64,000 nucleotides of DNA from Flectobacillus rivi (GTDB lineage Bacteria; Bacteroidota; Bacteroidia; Cytophagales; Spirosomataceae). The translations under genes and the position numbers were made by a program. Under the pieces are notes generated by a model that was not told the DNA's origin, did no database searches, and saw nothing but the letters and a program-made list of their open reading frames with translations. The stretch spans positions 310,001-374,000 of the forward strand of contig NZ_JASHIE010000006.1 in the NCBI RefSeq assembly GCF_030056655.1, in the 5' to 3' direction. This document shows positions 36,670 through 47,178 of this stretch, piece after piece; position 1 is the stretch's first letter, and each line of letters starts with the position of its first letter.

Positions 36670-39543
36670 TTAGATTTTCATCATAAATTCACCAAGATTG
36701 ATCTCGGTGTCGAGTTCCATTTTTTTACGCAAACGATAGCGTTTTAGCTCCACGCTTCGGTTGGTGATATTAAACAATTGAGCAATTTCTTTACTCGAAA
36801 GATTCATGCGTAGATAGGCCGCCAATTTCAAATCACTTGGCGTGAGATTTGGATAAAGCTCAATCAGTTTTTTCAAAAACTCTTCATGGACTTTATTAAA
36901 ATTTGACTCAAATACTTGCCAATCTTGTTCTGACGAAATATTACTGTCAATCAAATTCATAATTTGTCTATATGCTTGATTGCCAACATTGCGCCCCGAT
37001 TCTTTTTTGAGATTGTCGACCTCTTGTTTTATCTCCAACAGCAATTCATTTTTCTTAATCAAAGTCATCGTCGAGTTGGCGAGTTCTTCTGATTTTCTAA
37101 TTACATCTTGTTCCAATTGCTCGTTTCGCAAACGAATGATTTCCTGCTCGCTTAATTCTGCTTGTCTGCGAAGGCGACGCTCTAATTTACGGCGCTCTTT
37201 CAGTTGTTTTAAGCGAAATTTTCGGTCCTGATAACGATAGAATAAAAGATTTATGCCTATAAAAATGGCGGTGTACAAGCCTTTACTCCAAGCGTTCCAA
37301 TACCATGGGGGCAAAATCGTAATACTAATAGTGTTTTCCTCAGCATTCTGATTCGATTTTAGGTGAAATATGTAGGAGCCAGGTTGGAGATTACTAAACT
37401 CTTTCATGGATATTAGTTGGTAAGGCGACCATGATTTCATACCATTTTCCAACCAATAACTATATTTTGTTTTCGGACTAATACTCGTTGTACTAAAAAT
37501 AATACTTAAACTGTTTTCATTATAATCGAGCGTAATTTCTTGATTTTGAGGAGGAAATCTATATAAATACGCCGTGCTATCGTCTACAACCGATACACTT
37601 CTAATAAAAGGTTTGATGTTGGCAGAAGTCTGTTTATCTAGAATTTGAGACGGGGGCAATATCACAAACCCATCTTCAGTACAGACTAATACTTCACCAG
37701 AATTGATTTTTACTACATTCTCGTATATATCCACCCAACGGTTATTAGGGATGGGAACATCGATGGGTTTTTGCCCTACTTTGGCATAGCTCAACGAGCC
37801 ATCTTTACGAAGTACGTATAATTCATTTGCTGAAATGGGAAAAATCTTATGGATAACTTCTCCAAAAAGCCACTTTTGTAAGTCCTCATCTAACTGAAAT
37901 TGTCTGGTATCGTTCTGATATGACTTGATTCCTTTGGGGCTAGTGATGAGTATCTTATTTTGGAAAGAACGAAGATTAATAGTACTGTTTCTAAACTCTT
38001 CTCCTTCGAAAGATTGATTGGACATAATTTTCTTGAAGCTTGGATCCAATTTAATTCGATTGATGCCTGTTGATGGACGATACACCCACAAATAGCCATT
38101 ATTATCTTCTTCTACCTGCGTAAACGAGCCTCCAAGATTTTCGAGTGTGTGGTCAAATATCCATGAGCCATTTGCTTGTTTTTTGTAAAAGCATAGTCTC
38201 GTATAAGTTCCTTGAACCAACCAATTGGGGTTACTTTTAAGTTTTTTGATGGTCCATCCTCCTGTAATATCCGAAATGAGTCGTGCTTGATTTTTTTCAA
38301 TTAGCAATGTTCCATTATTATGCCCACAAAAAAGCTGTTGGTCTATCACCGCCAAATCCCATACTTGTCCTTGAGTTTTAGGCACTAGTTTAAAAGGAGT
38401 ACTGGAATTAATAGGTTTACAATATACCCCTTGGTTGGTGCCTACATAAAGCCAACCATTTAATGATTCAATGTCATAAACGGTTCCCAAATACCCATCC
38501 AAATCTCTAAAATAGCTCAAGGGTGAGCTTAGCATCAGCAAATCGATACCTTTATCGAGTCCAACCCAGACATTGTGAACTTTGTCTTCATACAGCGAAA
38601 GCACTGTGTTATTTTGCAAGCCTTGTCGTTGGTTGATATGGCGGAGAATTTTACCATTAGCATCAGTCAAAACGATGCCATTCAAAAGTGTACCAAATAA
38701 GTATTGACCATTATGGAGTTTGATAGCACGGTTTAGGCGATAGAGTTGAAAAAACTCATTGGTTTGAGTATTCAGAGGCTTAACAGATGTGCCATTGTGT
38801 ACAAACAAACCATTATTGGTACAGACCAATAAGGAATTTCCTTCAAAAGGTAAAATCACATCGATGGCTTCATGACTTAATTTTTCTCCATCAGGTAATA
38901 ACTTAAATTGATTATTTACGATTTCGAACAAACCTTTATTGATCACATCTACAAATAATCGATGATGTACCTCATGCACAAATAAGATGGTTCCGGGGTT
39001 TTTAAGCTTTGTTACTTTTCCATTTTTGTAGAAATATAAAAAGGCAAACGATTGAAACAATACCCCTTCTTGATAAGGAATGATGTGCCAGATTTCTTCG
39101 CGAGAAAATTCCTTGTCATGTATCAAGTGTGTTAGAGAATGATAGGCTAAAACGCCATGCTCGTTGGCTTCCCAATAACCAAAACTTGCCATACCTCCTG
39201 TATATATTTTACCTGAGCCATCCGCAGCAACAGACCTTACAATTTGTTTTCGGGGAAGCTCAAATGTTTTCCAGTTACTACCATCATATTCCAACATACC
39301 TTTAGAATTGGCAAAATACATAAAGCCCGTAAGTGGGTCTTGGGTGGCATCCCAGTTTTGGTAGTGGGCACCATATTGTTGTTTATTGAAATTGATAATT
39401 TCTGGTGTACCAATATTACTGATACTATTGCCTACAAAAGTCTGACTCCGGATAAGTGTGCTACCAGTCAGAAGAAAAGTAAAAAAAGCAAGAAGAGTTT
39501 TTCTACAAAACAAGTTTGTCAATTCCAAAGTCGCTCCAATCAT
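36670..39543 (-). CDS. Membrane-anchored propeller/Y_Y_Y sensor with LuxR-type HTH, probable locus regulator
   Basis: A 957-residue regulator of the Bacteroidota type that joins a periplasmic sensor to a cytosolic DNA-binding domain without kinase or receiver. Order: signal peptide (1-33), propeller repeats (about 40-640), Y_Y_Y domain (about 660-740), one membrane helix (about 750-772), a long basic coiled coil (about 775-860) and a LuxR-type HTH (about 890-950; YLRMNLSSKEIAQLFNITNRSVELKRYRLRKK). The coiled coil likely dimerises it. It is divergent from the first GH144 gene (237 bp between starts) and is the probable regulator of the beta-1,2-glucan genes that follow. No histidine kinase motif is present. 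Confidence 0.88.
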   Translation of the reverse strand: MIGATLELTNLFCRKTLLAFFTFLLTGSTLIRSQTFVGNSISNIGTPEIINFNKQQYGAHYQNWDATQDPLTGFMYFANSKGMLEYDGSNWKTFELPRKQIVRSVAADGSGKIYTGGMASFGYWEANEHGVLAYHSLTHLIHDKEFSREEIWHIIPYQEGVLFQSFAFLYFYKNGKVTKLKNPGTILFVHEVHHRLFVDVINKGLFEIVNNQFKLLPDGEKLSHEAIDVILPFEGNSLLVCTNNGLFVHNGTSVKPLNTQTNEFFQLYRLNRAIKLHNGQYLFGTLLNGIVLTDANGKILRHINQRQGLQNNTVLSLYEDKVHNVWVGLDKGIDLLMLSSPLSYFRDLDGYLGTVYDIESLNGWLYVGTNQGVYCKPINSSTPFKLVPKTQGQVWDLAVIDQQLFCGHNNGTLLIEKNQARLISDITGGWTIKKLKSNPNWLVQGTYTRLCFYKKQANGSWIFDHTLENLGGSFTQVEEDNNGYLWVYRPSTGINRIKLDPSFKKIMSNQSFEGEEFRNSTINLRSFQNKILITSPKGIKSYQNDTRQFQLDEDLQKWLFGEVIHKIFPISANELYVLRKDGSLSYAKVGQKPIDVPIPNNRWVDIYENVVKINSGEVLVCTEDGFVILPPSQILDKQTSANIKPFIRSVSVVDDSTAYLYRFPPQNQEITLDYNENSLSIIFSTTSISPKTKYSYWLENGMKSWSPYQLISMKEFSNLQPGSYIFHLKSNQNAEENTISITILPPWYWNAWSKGLYTAIFIGINLLFYRYQDRKFRLKQLKERRKLERRLRRQAELSEQEIIRLRNEQLEQDVIRKSEELANSTMTLIKKNELLLEIKQEVDNLKKESGRNVGNQAYRQIMNLIDSNISSEQDWQVFESNFNKVHEEFLKKLIELYPNLTPSDLKLAAYLRMNLSSKEIAQLFNITNRSVELKRYRLRKKMELDTEINLGEFMMKI

Positions 39544-39651
39544 CCTAAAATTGTGTATGACGTAGTTAAAATATGCCTAAACAGTGAAAAAAAAGGGTTT
39601 TGATGTAGTAATGATGTACCCCAAAATTAGGAATGAGGTTGTTTTTAAATC

Positions 39652-39659
39652 TACATTTG
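39652..39659 (+). promoter_or_regulatory. -7 box of the first GH144 gene
   Basis: TACATTTG matches TAnnTTTG, 120 bp before the ATG at 39780. The nearest TTG (39639) is only 10 bp upstream, so a -33 box is not clear. The 7-mer TGATGTA occurs twice in tandem with an 11-bp period (39601, 39612), just upstream, as a possible site. Confidence 0.4.
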
Positions 39660-39779
39660 CCATGTCAAATTTAAAGTTTTTATAAAAAAAATAACAATTC
39701 TTTCTAATAGTATTATCATAAAAGATTTTGAGTAACGATAAAACTACTAGAAAAAACTATCCCAAATCGACTGATTAAA

Positions 39780-41372
39780 ATGAAAAAAGCGACTATGGCT
39801 TTGGGACTTGCACTGGGAATGATGCAGTCTGGGTGGGCACAACAAAAGATTGAAACACCTGCTAAACTGGTAAAGCTCAATGAGAAATATGAGTATATAG
39901 AAACGGTTCAAAAAGCTACATTTCAATATTTCTGGGATTTTGCACATCCTATTTCTGGTATGGCGCCCGAGCGTACAGCAACTCCCAATATTGTTACTTC
40001 AGGTGGTACAGGCTTTGGTATTATGAGCATTGTGGCCGCTGTTCATAGAGGTTGGATTTCGAGAGAGGACGCCGTAAAGCATCTTCAGAAGATGACGAAT
40101 TTCTTAGGTAAAACGGATAGATTTCATGGTGCTTGGTCGCACTGGTTAGATGGTCGTACAGGCAAAATGGTACCCTTTGGCGAAAAAGATAATGGTGGCG
40201 ATTTGGTAGAGACTGCCTATTTGGTCAATGGACTTTTGGTAGCTAGAGAGTACTTTGACGCAGGAACACCAGCTGAGAAAAACTTAAGAGATACCATTAC
40301 CAAATTATGGGAAAGTGTAGAATGGGATTGGTATGCTTCAAGAGGCGATGGGCATTTGTATTGGCACTGGTCACCACAATATAACTGGGACATGAATATG
40401 CCGATCAGAGGATACAATGAGTGTTTGATTACTTACGTGTTGGCATTGGGTTCTCCAACACATGGTATCAAACCAGAGGTATATCAAAACACTTGGAAGA
40501 AAAGTGATTTTTATGAAAATGGTAAAGACTATTTAGGATATAAACTAACTGTTGGTTTTCCGTACGGAGGCTCATTATTTTTTGCCCATTATTCATACCT
40601 AAGTCTTGACCCACGTTTGATGCAAGATGAGAAAACAAACTACTGGCAACATAATCAAGCTCAAACACTCATCAATTATAAGCATTGTGTGAAAGAAGCA
40701 CCCAAAGAGTTTGGTTATTCGACAGACAACTGGGGTTTGACAGCAAGTGATGATTATAATTTTTATGATGCTCACTCGCCAACCAACGACAATGGAACCA
40801 TAAGTCCAACGGCAGCGATTTCATCTTTTCCATATACTCCGTTCGAGTCATATCAAGCTATGCGTTACATGTACTTGAAAAAAGGGGCAACTCTTTTTGG
40901 AAAATATGGGTTTTATGATGCCTTCAATGCCACCAAAAACTGGTATTCTAACCAGTATTTGGCGATTGATCAAGGACCAATGGTGGTGATGATTGAAAAC
41001 TATCGTTCGGGTCTGCTTTGGAAGCTTGGAGAGAATATCAAAGAACTCCAAACAGGTTTGAAGAAAATGGGCATTAATAAACCTGAATACCCGACTGGTT
41101 TCTACATGTATCAACCAGATCCTGAAACCAAAGATGTTAACCTGACCAAACATCCAGATTCTGATGACTTTGTTTTGGATTTTGCGGTGAAAGGTTCAGA
41201 ACCTTTTGAAGTGTTTATTACTGACAAAAATGGCAATAAACAAGTTTTGGTCGCATCTACAACGGCGCTGAAAGGTATGCAACAAGTACATTTCAAAGCA
41301 AAATATGGCTCTTACAAAGCAAGTATTTTGCAAGGGCAGAAAGAAGTTTCAGTGCAAATCCATTTGAAATAA
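39780..41372 (+). CDS. GH144 family endo-beta-1,2-glucanase
   Basis: A 530-residue secreted enzyme (signal peptide ends GWAQQ, SPI-type, so probably periplasmic) of the family long annotated as glucoamylase-like (PF10091). Hallmarks of the (alpha/alpha)6 barrel: ATFQYFWDFAHPISGMAPER, TSGGTGFGIMSIVAA, HWLDGRTGKMVPFGEKDNGG, GYNECLITYVLALGS, ENYRSGLLWKL and WGLTASDDYNFYDAH. A C-terminal beta-domain (about 450-530) completes it. Characterised GH144 members make sophorose and short oligomers from beta-1,2-glucan. It is divergent from the LuxR-type regulator and 258 bp upstream of SusC. Confidence 0.93.
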   Translation: MKKATMALGLALGMMQSGWAQQKIETPAKLVKLNEKYEYIETVQKATFQYFWDFAHPISGMAPERTATPNIVTSGGTGFGIMSIVAAVHRGWISREDAVKHLQKMTNFLGKTDRFHGAWSHWLDGRTGKMVPFGEKDNGGDLVETAYLVNGLLVAREYFDAGTPAEKNLRDTITKLWESVEWDWYASRGDGHLYWHWSPQYNWDMNMPIRGYNECLITYVLALGSPTHGIKPEVYQNTWKKSDFYENGKDYLGYKLTVGFPYGGSLFFAHYSYLSLDPRLMQDEKTNYWQHNQAQTLINYKHCVKEAPKEFGYSTDNWGLTASDDYNFYDAHSPTNDNGTISPTAAISSFPYTPFESYQAMRYMYLKKGATLFGKYGFYDAFNATKNWYSNQYLAIDQGPMVVMIENYRSGLLWKLGENIKELQTGLKKMGINKPEYPTGFYMYQPDPETKDVNLTKHPDSDDFVLDFAVKGSEPFEVFITDKNGNKQVLVASTTALKGMQQVHFKAKYGSYKASILQGQKEVSVQIHLK

Positions 41373-41449
41373 GTAATTGTGTAAAAGTTATCTGTAATCA
41401 GTTGTGGATGCAAAATATAGGTATTTAAAAATTTGCATTCACAATTCGT

Positions 41450-41469
41450 CACTCACAATTCAGCATTAA
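41450..41469 (+). repeat. Dispersed 20-bp intergenic repeat, copy 2
   Basis: This 20-mer differs from 23761-23780 at one base (CAGCATTAA against CAGCACTAA). It lies between the GH144 and SusC genes and has no coding role. Confidence 0.6.
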
Positions 41470-41542
41470 TACTTAATTCCCGTATGGAGGGAAAGACACA
41501 CATTTCTGACCCTCTATGCAATTTATAAAACCGAGCGTAGGG

Positions 41543-41550
41543 TAAGTTTG
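41543..41550 (+). promoter_or_regulatory. -7 box upstream of the second SusC gene
   Basis: TAAGTTTG matches TAnnTTTG, 80 bp before the ATG at 41631. No TTG lies at the expected -33 spacing. It suggests that the SusC operon can start apart from the GH144 gene, with a leader of about 75 bases. Confidence 0.45.
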
Positions 41551-41630
41551 GGTAAAATCAAGAACCATTATTAAATCACCTGTTGCCTTACCTCAATGCT
41601 TAGTGCTTACATTTCTAATTAGCAAAACGT

Positions 41631-44600
41631 ATGAAACAAAAACCATTTACTTTTTTATCTAAAAAGGGGTATGTACAACCAATTACCCAAATTTTTAGAT
41701 ATGCTTGCTTGGCGACGATGGTCGCAGGGCCAATATTTTCGGAAGCGAAAGTGTTGCCAAGATATGTGCAGTCAGTGGCAGATACCAAAGTGACTGGTAA
41801 AGTAACCGATGCCAAAGGCGAGCCAATTCCTGGAGTGGCGGTTCGCGTAAAAGGAACCAACAAAGGAGCAAATACCGACGTAAATGGTAATTTCTCCCTA
41901 TCTACAGCTGATAATGCAGTTTTAGTGATTTCATCTGTTGGATACGAAACTCAGGAAGTGCCGGTAAACGGCAGAAGTAGTATCAATATTACACTTCAAA
42001 ATTCTTCAAAAGAGTTGGACGAGGTAGTATTTGTAGGTTATGGTACTCAGCGCAAAATGGATGTGACTGGCGCTGTAGTTTCGGTAAAAGGTGAAGAAAT
42101 TTCAAAACAAGCTTCAGTAAATGCAGTGAGTTCTTTACAAGGTAAAGTGGCTGGTGTACAAATCAGTAACTCTGGGGCTCCTGGTGCTTCTCCACAAATT
42201 CGTATTCGTGGTTTGGGTACGGTTTATGGTAACCCTAACCCTTTGTATGTTGTGGATGGTGTTTGGTTTGATGATATTTCTTTCTTAAACCCAGCAGATA
42301 TTGAGTCGATGAACGTGTTGAAAGATGCCTCTGCGCAATCTATCTACGGTATTCGTGCGGCGAATGGTGTGATTTTGATTACCACTAAAAAAGGAAAAGC
42401 TGAACAAACAACTATTACTTATAATGCTTCCTATGGTGTTCAACGTGTGAGCAACCAATTAGAAATGGCGAATGCCAATGAGTTTGCAACCATGGTAAAC
42501 GAATTGTCGATTATCAATGGTGGTAGCCAAGTGCTTGATCCTTCTAAATTTAGCAAAGGTACAGACTGGTATCGTGTTGGTTTAAGAAGCGCTCCTGTAA
42601 CTAATCACCAAATTTCATTAGCTGGTGGTTCGGAGAAGTCAACTTATAATTTCTCATTGGGTTATTTGAATCAAGCAGGTTTGGTGGAAGGCAATAACTT
42701 TGACCGTTACACTGCTCGCTTACAGAACGATTATCAATTGTTCAAACACTTGAAAGTTGGTTACTCGGTAACAGGTGCAGCAAGTACTTCAAAAGATGCT
42801 CCTCCAGCAATCTTCAGACAATTATACTCAGCAGCTCCAGTAGTACCAGTTTATTATGCTGACGGTACTTATGGCGATCCAAGTGATTATAACTTAGGTG
42901 ATGGTGCAAACTACAACCCACAAGCGACGTTGAATTATTATAACCAAAAAACGACTAACTATCGCTTGACAGGTAACGTGTTTGCCGATTTGAATTTTGC
43001 TAAGCACTTTACTTTCCATACAAGTATTGGGGGTGAATTTAGACAAACAGAAGTACGTAACTACACACCAGTATTTGTAGCAACTTTGAGACAACGTACA
43101 ACAGTAAGTACCTTGAACTTAGGTAGAGCTGAAAACCGTAACTGGATTTTGGAAAATACTTTGAGTTATGATAATACCTTCAACAAAGACCATAATGTTA
43201 GAGTTTTGGTAGGTCAGTCGGCACAAAGCTACCGTTCTTATGGTATCAATGCTTCTGCGCAAAATGTTCCTAATACTTCTGAAGGTGACATGTATTTAAC
43301 GCTAGGAAATGTTGACGGTCGTCAGATTAGTGATTATGGTGATTTGAGTACGATTGCTTCCTATTTTGGTCGTGTGAACTATGCTTTCAAAAACCGTTAT
43401 ATGGTGAATGCTTCCTTGCGTGCCGATGGTTCTTCGAAATTTGCTGGTAATAACCGTTGGGGATATTTCCCTTCAGTAGGTTTAGGTTGGGTAGTTTCTG
43501 AAGAAGATTTCATGAAAGACCAAAAAATCTTTGATAATTTGAAATTCAGAGCAAGCTGGGGTAAAGTAGGAAACGCTTCTGTTCCTGCCAACGTATCAGT
43601 ATTGCGTGTAAATCAGGCGGCAAACTTAACAGCGATCTTTGGTGACCAAATCTACACAGGTGCAAGCATTAACTCAGTAGTGCCTCCAACAACATATTGG
43701 GAGAGAAGCGTGGGTACTGATATTGGTGTAGAAATGGCTTTCTTGAAAAACAAATTGACTTTTGAGGCTGATTATTACAATAGAAAAACAGAAATGGCGA
43801 TTTTTGATATTCCAATTCCTTCTTCTATTGGTACTGGCTCTAGCACAATTACAGGTAACCAAGCTGATATTCAAAACAGAGGATATGAGTTTGTGTTGAA
43901 CTACAGAAATACGATTTCAAAAGACCTTTCTTTCTCAATTGGTGGTAACATTGGTATCAACGATAACAAAGTTTTGCGTGTAGTAACAGGTGCTAACCCT
44001 ATCTACTCAGGTGGTGCAGCGTCAACAGGTGGTGCTTTGGCAACACGTACAATCGAAGGACAGCCTATTGGTCAATTCTTTGGTTATATCGTAGATGGTA
44101 TTTTCCAAAATACGGCTGAAGTAGCTGCTTCTGCTCAGAAAAATGCTAAACCAGGCGATTTCAAATATCGTGATATTAGCGGTCCAGATGGAAAGCCTGA
44201 TGGTGTTATTTCAGACTTAGACCGTGCTCCACTAGGTAATCCAAACCCTAAATTTAGTTATGGTATTAACACCAACTGGAACTACAAACAATTTGACTTG
44301 ATGTTAGATTTCCAAGGTGTTGCAGGAGTAGATATTTACAATGCCAACCTTGGCTTGCGTTACGGTAACGAAAACTTTACCAAAGATTTCTACAACAACC
44401 GTTGGCATGGTGAAGGTACTTCTAATACCTATCCTTCAGTAAATATCGGTGGTGGTGATAACTATCGTCCAAACTCTTTCTTTGTGGAAAGTGGTGCTTA
44501 CTTCCGTGTTCGTAATATTCAGTTGGGCTACTCTTTGCCAAGCACTATTACAGACAAATTGCACATCAAAAAATTGCGTGTATTTGCCAATGCACAGAAT

Positions 44601-44768
44601 GCTTTGAACTTCTTTAAATATAGAGGTTTTACGCCTGAAGTTACAGGTGCTTACAACAGCAGTGGTGCAGCTACAAGTGGTACAAGCGCAACAATCAATG
44701 CAGGTATTGATAACAACGTGTATCCGATGTATGCGACCTACAACTTTGGTTTAAATGTTACTTTCTAA
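41631..44768 (+). CDS. SusC/RagA family TonB-dependent receptor of the beta-1,2-glucan locus
   Basis: A 1045-residue TonB-dependent transporter. Order: N-terminal signal region (about 1-40), carboxypeptidase-like domain (about 52-125; VTGKVTDAKGEPIPGVAVRV), SusC motif LDEVVFVGYGTQRKMDVTGA, plug (about 145-255; IRGLGTVYGNPNPLYVVDG, NVLKDASAQSIYGIRAANG) and a 22-strand barrel ending NVTF. It takes oligosaccharides across the outer membrane. Its genetic setting between two GH144 enzymes suggests beta-1,2-gluco-oligosaccharides as cargo. SusD follows at 49 bp. Confidence 0.96.
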   Translation: MKQKPFTFLSKKGYVQPITQIFRYACLATMVAGPIFSEAKVLPRYVQSVADTKVTGKVTDAKGEPIPGVAVRVKGTNKGANTDVNGNFSLSTADNAVLVISSVGYETQEVPVNGRSSINITLQNSSKELDEVVFVGYGTQRKMDVTGAVVSVKGEEISKQASVNAVSSLQGKVAGVQISNSGAPGASPQIRIRGLGTVYGNPNPLYVVDGVWFDDISFLNPADIESMNVLKDASAQSIYGIRAANGVILITTKKGKAEQTTITYNASYGVQRVSNQLEMANANEFATMVNELSIINGGSQVLDPSKFSKGTDWYRVGLRSAPVTNHQISLAGGSEKSTYNFSLGYLNQAGLVEGNNFDRYTARLQNDYQLFKHLKVGYSVTGAASTSKDAPPAIFRQLYSAAPVVPVYYADGTYGDPSDYNLGDGANYNPQATLNYYNQKTTNYRLTGNVFADLNFAKHFTFHTSIGGEFRQTEVRNYTPVFVATLRQRTTVSTLNLGRAENRNWILENTLSYDNTFNKDHNVRVLVGQSAQSYRSYGINASAQNVPNTSEGDMYLTLGNVDGRQISDYGDLSTIASYFGRVNYAFKNRYMVNASLRADGSSKFAGNNRWGYFPSVGLGWVVSEEDFMKDQKIFDNLKFRASWGKVGNASVPANVSVLRVNQAANLTAIFGDQIYTGASINSVVPPTTYWERSVGTDIGVEMAFLKNKLTFEADYYNRKTEMAIFDIPIPSSIGTGSSTITGNQADIQNRGYEFVLNYRNTISKDLSFSIGGNIGINDNKVLRVVTGANPIYSGGAASTGGALATRTIEGQPIGQFFGYIVDGIFQNTAEVAASAQKNAKPGDFKYRDISGPDGKPDGVISDLDRAPLGNPNPKFSYGINTNWNYKQFDLMLDFQGVAGVDIYNANLGLRYGNENFTKDFYNNRWHGEGTSNTYPSVNIGGGDNYRPNSFFVESGAYFRVRNIQLGYSLPSTITDKLHIKKLRVFANAQNALNFFKYRGFTPEVTGAYNSSGAATSGTSATINAGIDNNVYPMYATYNFGLNVTF

Positions 44769-44817
44769 TCATTCCAACTTATAATAGAATTTTTAGAAAC
44801 TGAAAAGAGAAAGAATT

Positions 44818-46305
44818 ATGAAAAAATATAGCATTATTTCAACAGCCCTTAAAGTAGGGAAATATTTACCAGTTGCCTTAGTGTTGACTCTATCTAGCTG
44901 TAGTGATAGCTTTTTGGAAGTTCCGCCACAAGGACAACAACCATCTGAACAATTCTGGAAAAATGAAGCAGACGCTACCAAGGCCGTAAATGCCATGTAT
45001 GCCAACCTTCGTTCATGGAACAATACAGCTTTTGCTCCAATCGCTGTCGAAAGTGTACCTTCAGATGATGCTGAAAAAGGAAGTAGCCCAAGCGATGCAA
45101 CTTTCTTCAACAAGTTTGATACGTTTACGCATACATCTACAGAAGGGCAAATTGCTGATTTTTGGACAGGTCAATATCAATCTATTAACTATGCCAATCA
45201 AGTAATTACGAATATCCCTGCTATCAGCATGGACGAAGGCTTAAAGGCTCGTTATATCGCTGAAGCAAAATTTGTCCGTGCTTATTGCTACTTTAGATTA
45301 GTGCGTGCTTTTGGTGACGTGCCTTTGCGTTTGTCATTGGCAACTGATGCTTCTCAATATAATTTGGCTCGTACACCTAAAGCACAAGTTTGGGCAGCTA
45401 TCGAAAAAGATTTGCAAGATGCTGCTACTGTATTACCACAAACTTACGGTGCTGCTGATATTGGTCGTGCTACAAAAGGAGCAGCTTTGGGATTGAATGC
45501 GAAAGTAGCTTTGTATCAGAAAAAATGGAGTGATGTAGTTAGTCTTACCAAACAAGTGATGGGTATGGGATATGGCTTACTTCCAAATTACGATTCAGTA
45601 TTCCGTATTCCGAATGAAAACTCTAAAGAGTCGATTTTTGAGATTCAATGTAAACTAATCTTAGGAAATGCATCTGCATCTAGCTCACAATACTCACAAG
45701 TACAAGGGGTTCGTGGTGCGCAAGGTGGCGGATGGGGCTTTAATGTTCCAACACAAGATTTGGTGAATGAATTTGAAGCTGGCGACCCTCGTTTGGATGC
45801 AACGATTATTTTCCGTGGCGAAACTACCCCTCAAGGTGATGCAATTCCAGCTACTGGCGATAACCCAATGTACAACCAGAAGTCTTATGTGCCATTCTCG
45901 TTGTTTGTATCTGGTTACAACGAAGGTGCAGAGCAGAATGTTAGAGTGATGCGTTATGCAGAAGTTTTGTTGATGAATGCCGAGGCAAATATGGAATTAG
46001 GCAATACTGCTGATGCTTTAGCCTCGTTAGAAATGGTTCGTGCACGTGCTCGCCAAGGTAATGCTGCAATTTTACCAAAAGTAACTACCACCGACCAAGC
46101 TCAATTACGTAAAGCAATTTATCATGAAAGACGTGTAGAAATGGCAATGGAATTTGACCGTTTCTTCGATGTGGTTCGTCAAGGTAGAGGTGCTGAAGTT
46201 TTGGGTAAAAAAGGCTTCAAAACAGGTGTTCATGAGGTTTTCCCAATTCCTCAAAACGAAATTGACTTAAGCGCTGGCGTACTTAAGCAAAACCCTGGAT
46301 ACTAA
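44818..46305 (+). CDS. RagB/SusD family lipoprotein of the beta-1,2-glucan locus
   Basis: A 495-residue surface lipoprotein. The lipobox TLSSC is followed by SDSFLEV, an acidic surface-export signal of the Bacteroidota type. The SusD-like helices are clear (PSEQFWKNEADATKAVNAMYAN; IAEAKFVRAYCYFRLVRAFG), and the C-terminal YHERRVEMAMEFDRFFDVVRQG is the family's closing motif. It is the lid of the SusC transporter encoded 49 bp upstream. Ligand assignment to beta-1,2-glucan rests on the neighbours only. Confidence 0.95.
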   Translation: MKKYSIISTALKVGKYLPVALVLTLSSCSDSFLEVPPQGQQPSEQFWKNEADATKAVNAMYANLRSWNNTAFAPIAVESVPSDDAEKGSSPSDATFFNKFDTFTHTSTEGQIADFWTGQYQSINYANQVITNIPAISMDEGLKARYIAEAKFVRAYCYFRLVRAFGDVPLRLSLATDASQYNLARTPKAQVWAAIEKDLQDAATVLPQTYGAADIGRATKGAALGLNAKVALYQKKWSDVVSLTKQVMGMGYGLLPNYDSVFRIPNENSKESIFEIQCKLILGNASASSSQYSQVQGVRGAQGGGWGFNVPTQDLVNEFEAGDPRLDATIIFRGETTPQGDAIPATGDNPMYNQKSYVPFSLFVSGYNEGAEQNVRVMRYAEVLLMNAEANMELGNTADALASLEMVRARARQGNAAILPKVTTTDQAQLRKAIYHERRVEMAMEFDRFFDVVRQGRGAEVLGKKGFKTGVHEVFPIPQNEIDLSAGVLKQNPGY

Positions 46306-46344
46306 TTGTTGCCAATGTCTAACATTTAATTTGAGTTCGTAACT

Positions 46345-47178
46345 ATGAATATTTTCAAAAATAAATCATTATTAGCTGGTTTGCTTGGCTCATCTATGCT
46401 GTTGAGTTCTTGCTACGAGAAGTTTGATGCTTCTACTTATGCTCCAGCGGTGTCTATCGGAGGATATACAAGTACTTCTGAAATTGCCCCAAGCAACTTG
46501 GTCGGTTATTGGTCGTTCGACAATAGCTATATTGATGCTGTATCCAAAACTGCAGGCGAGGCTACAGGTACCAGCTTTGCAGGCGGAGTGAAGGGACAAG
46601 CAATGGTCGGTGGTATCGACAAATATGTGGTAAGCAATGTGCCTTCTGCCATCCAAAATCTCTCTAGCTTCACGGTAACTACGTGGGTTAACATGAAGAA
46701 AAATGATGCAGGAATTGTTGGTTTGGTGGATATTGCCAATTCTGGATCATTCTGGGGAAATCTTACGATTTTCTTAGAAAACGGCGCTACAGATGCGAAA
46801 GGTTTGTTAAAAGTACACGTGAACAATGCAGGAAAAGATGCGTGGTTAGGTAACTATGATTTGAACAACCTTTGGAATACTTGGGCAAATATTGCCGTTA
46901 CTTATGATGCTACCTCATCGACTTTTAAGGTGTATTATAACGGTAATAAAATTGCGACTCAAGTGGTAGCAGGTTACGGAGGAATTAAATTCCAGAATGC
47001 TTCTAAGATGGTATTTGGTACGGTTCAATTCCAAACAAGTCCTAGTCTAAATGGTGGTGACAAACAATCATGGGCTAGTTTCTTGAATGGTCAACTCGAC
47101 GAAGTACGCATCTACAACAAAGCCCTTGCCGAAAATGAGGTAAATGCCTTGGTGAAGCTTGAAGGTAGAGGAAAATAA
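46345..47178 (+). CDS. LamG/concanavalin-like lipoprotein, probable surface glycan-binding protein
   Basis: A 277-residue lipoprotein (lipobox MLLSSC, then YEKFDAS). The mature part is one LamG-type jelly roll: LVGYWSFDNSYIDAVSKTAG, SFTVTTWVNMKKNDAGIVG, WANIAVTYDATSSTFKVYYNGN and LDEVRIYNKALAENEVNAL. Such proteins occupy the SusE/SusF-like position after SusC/SusD and often bind the glycan at the surface. No catalytic motif is visible. It starts 39 bp after the SusD gene, so the three are one operon. Confidence 0.82.
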   Translation: MNIFKNKSLLAGLLGSSMLLSSCYEKFDASTYAPAVSIGGYTSTSEIAPSNLVGYWSFDNSYIDAVSKTAGEATGTSFAGGVKGQAMVGGIDKYVVSNVPSAIQNLSSFTVTTWVNMKKNDAGIVGLVDIANSGSFWGNLTIFLENGATDAKGLLKVHVNNAGKDAWLGNYDLNNLWNTWANIAVTYDATSSTFKVYYNGNKIATQVVAGYGGIKFQNASKMVFGTVQFQTSPSLNGGDKQSWASFLNGQLDEVRIYNKALAENEVNALVKLEGRGK

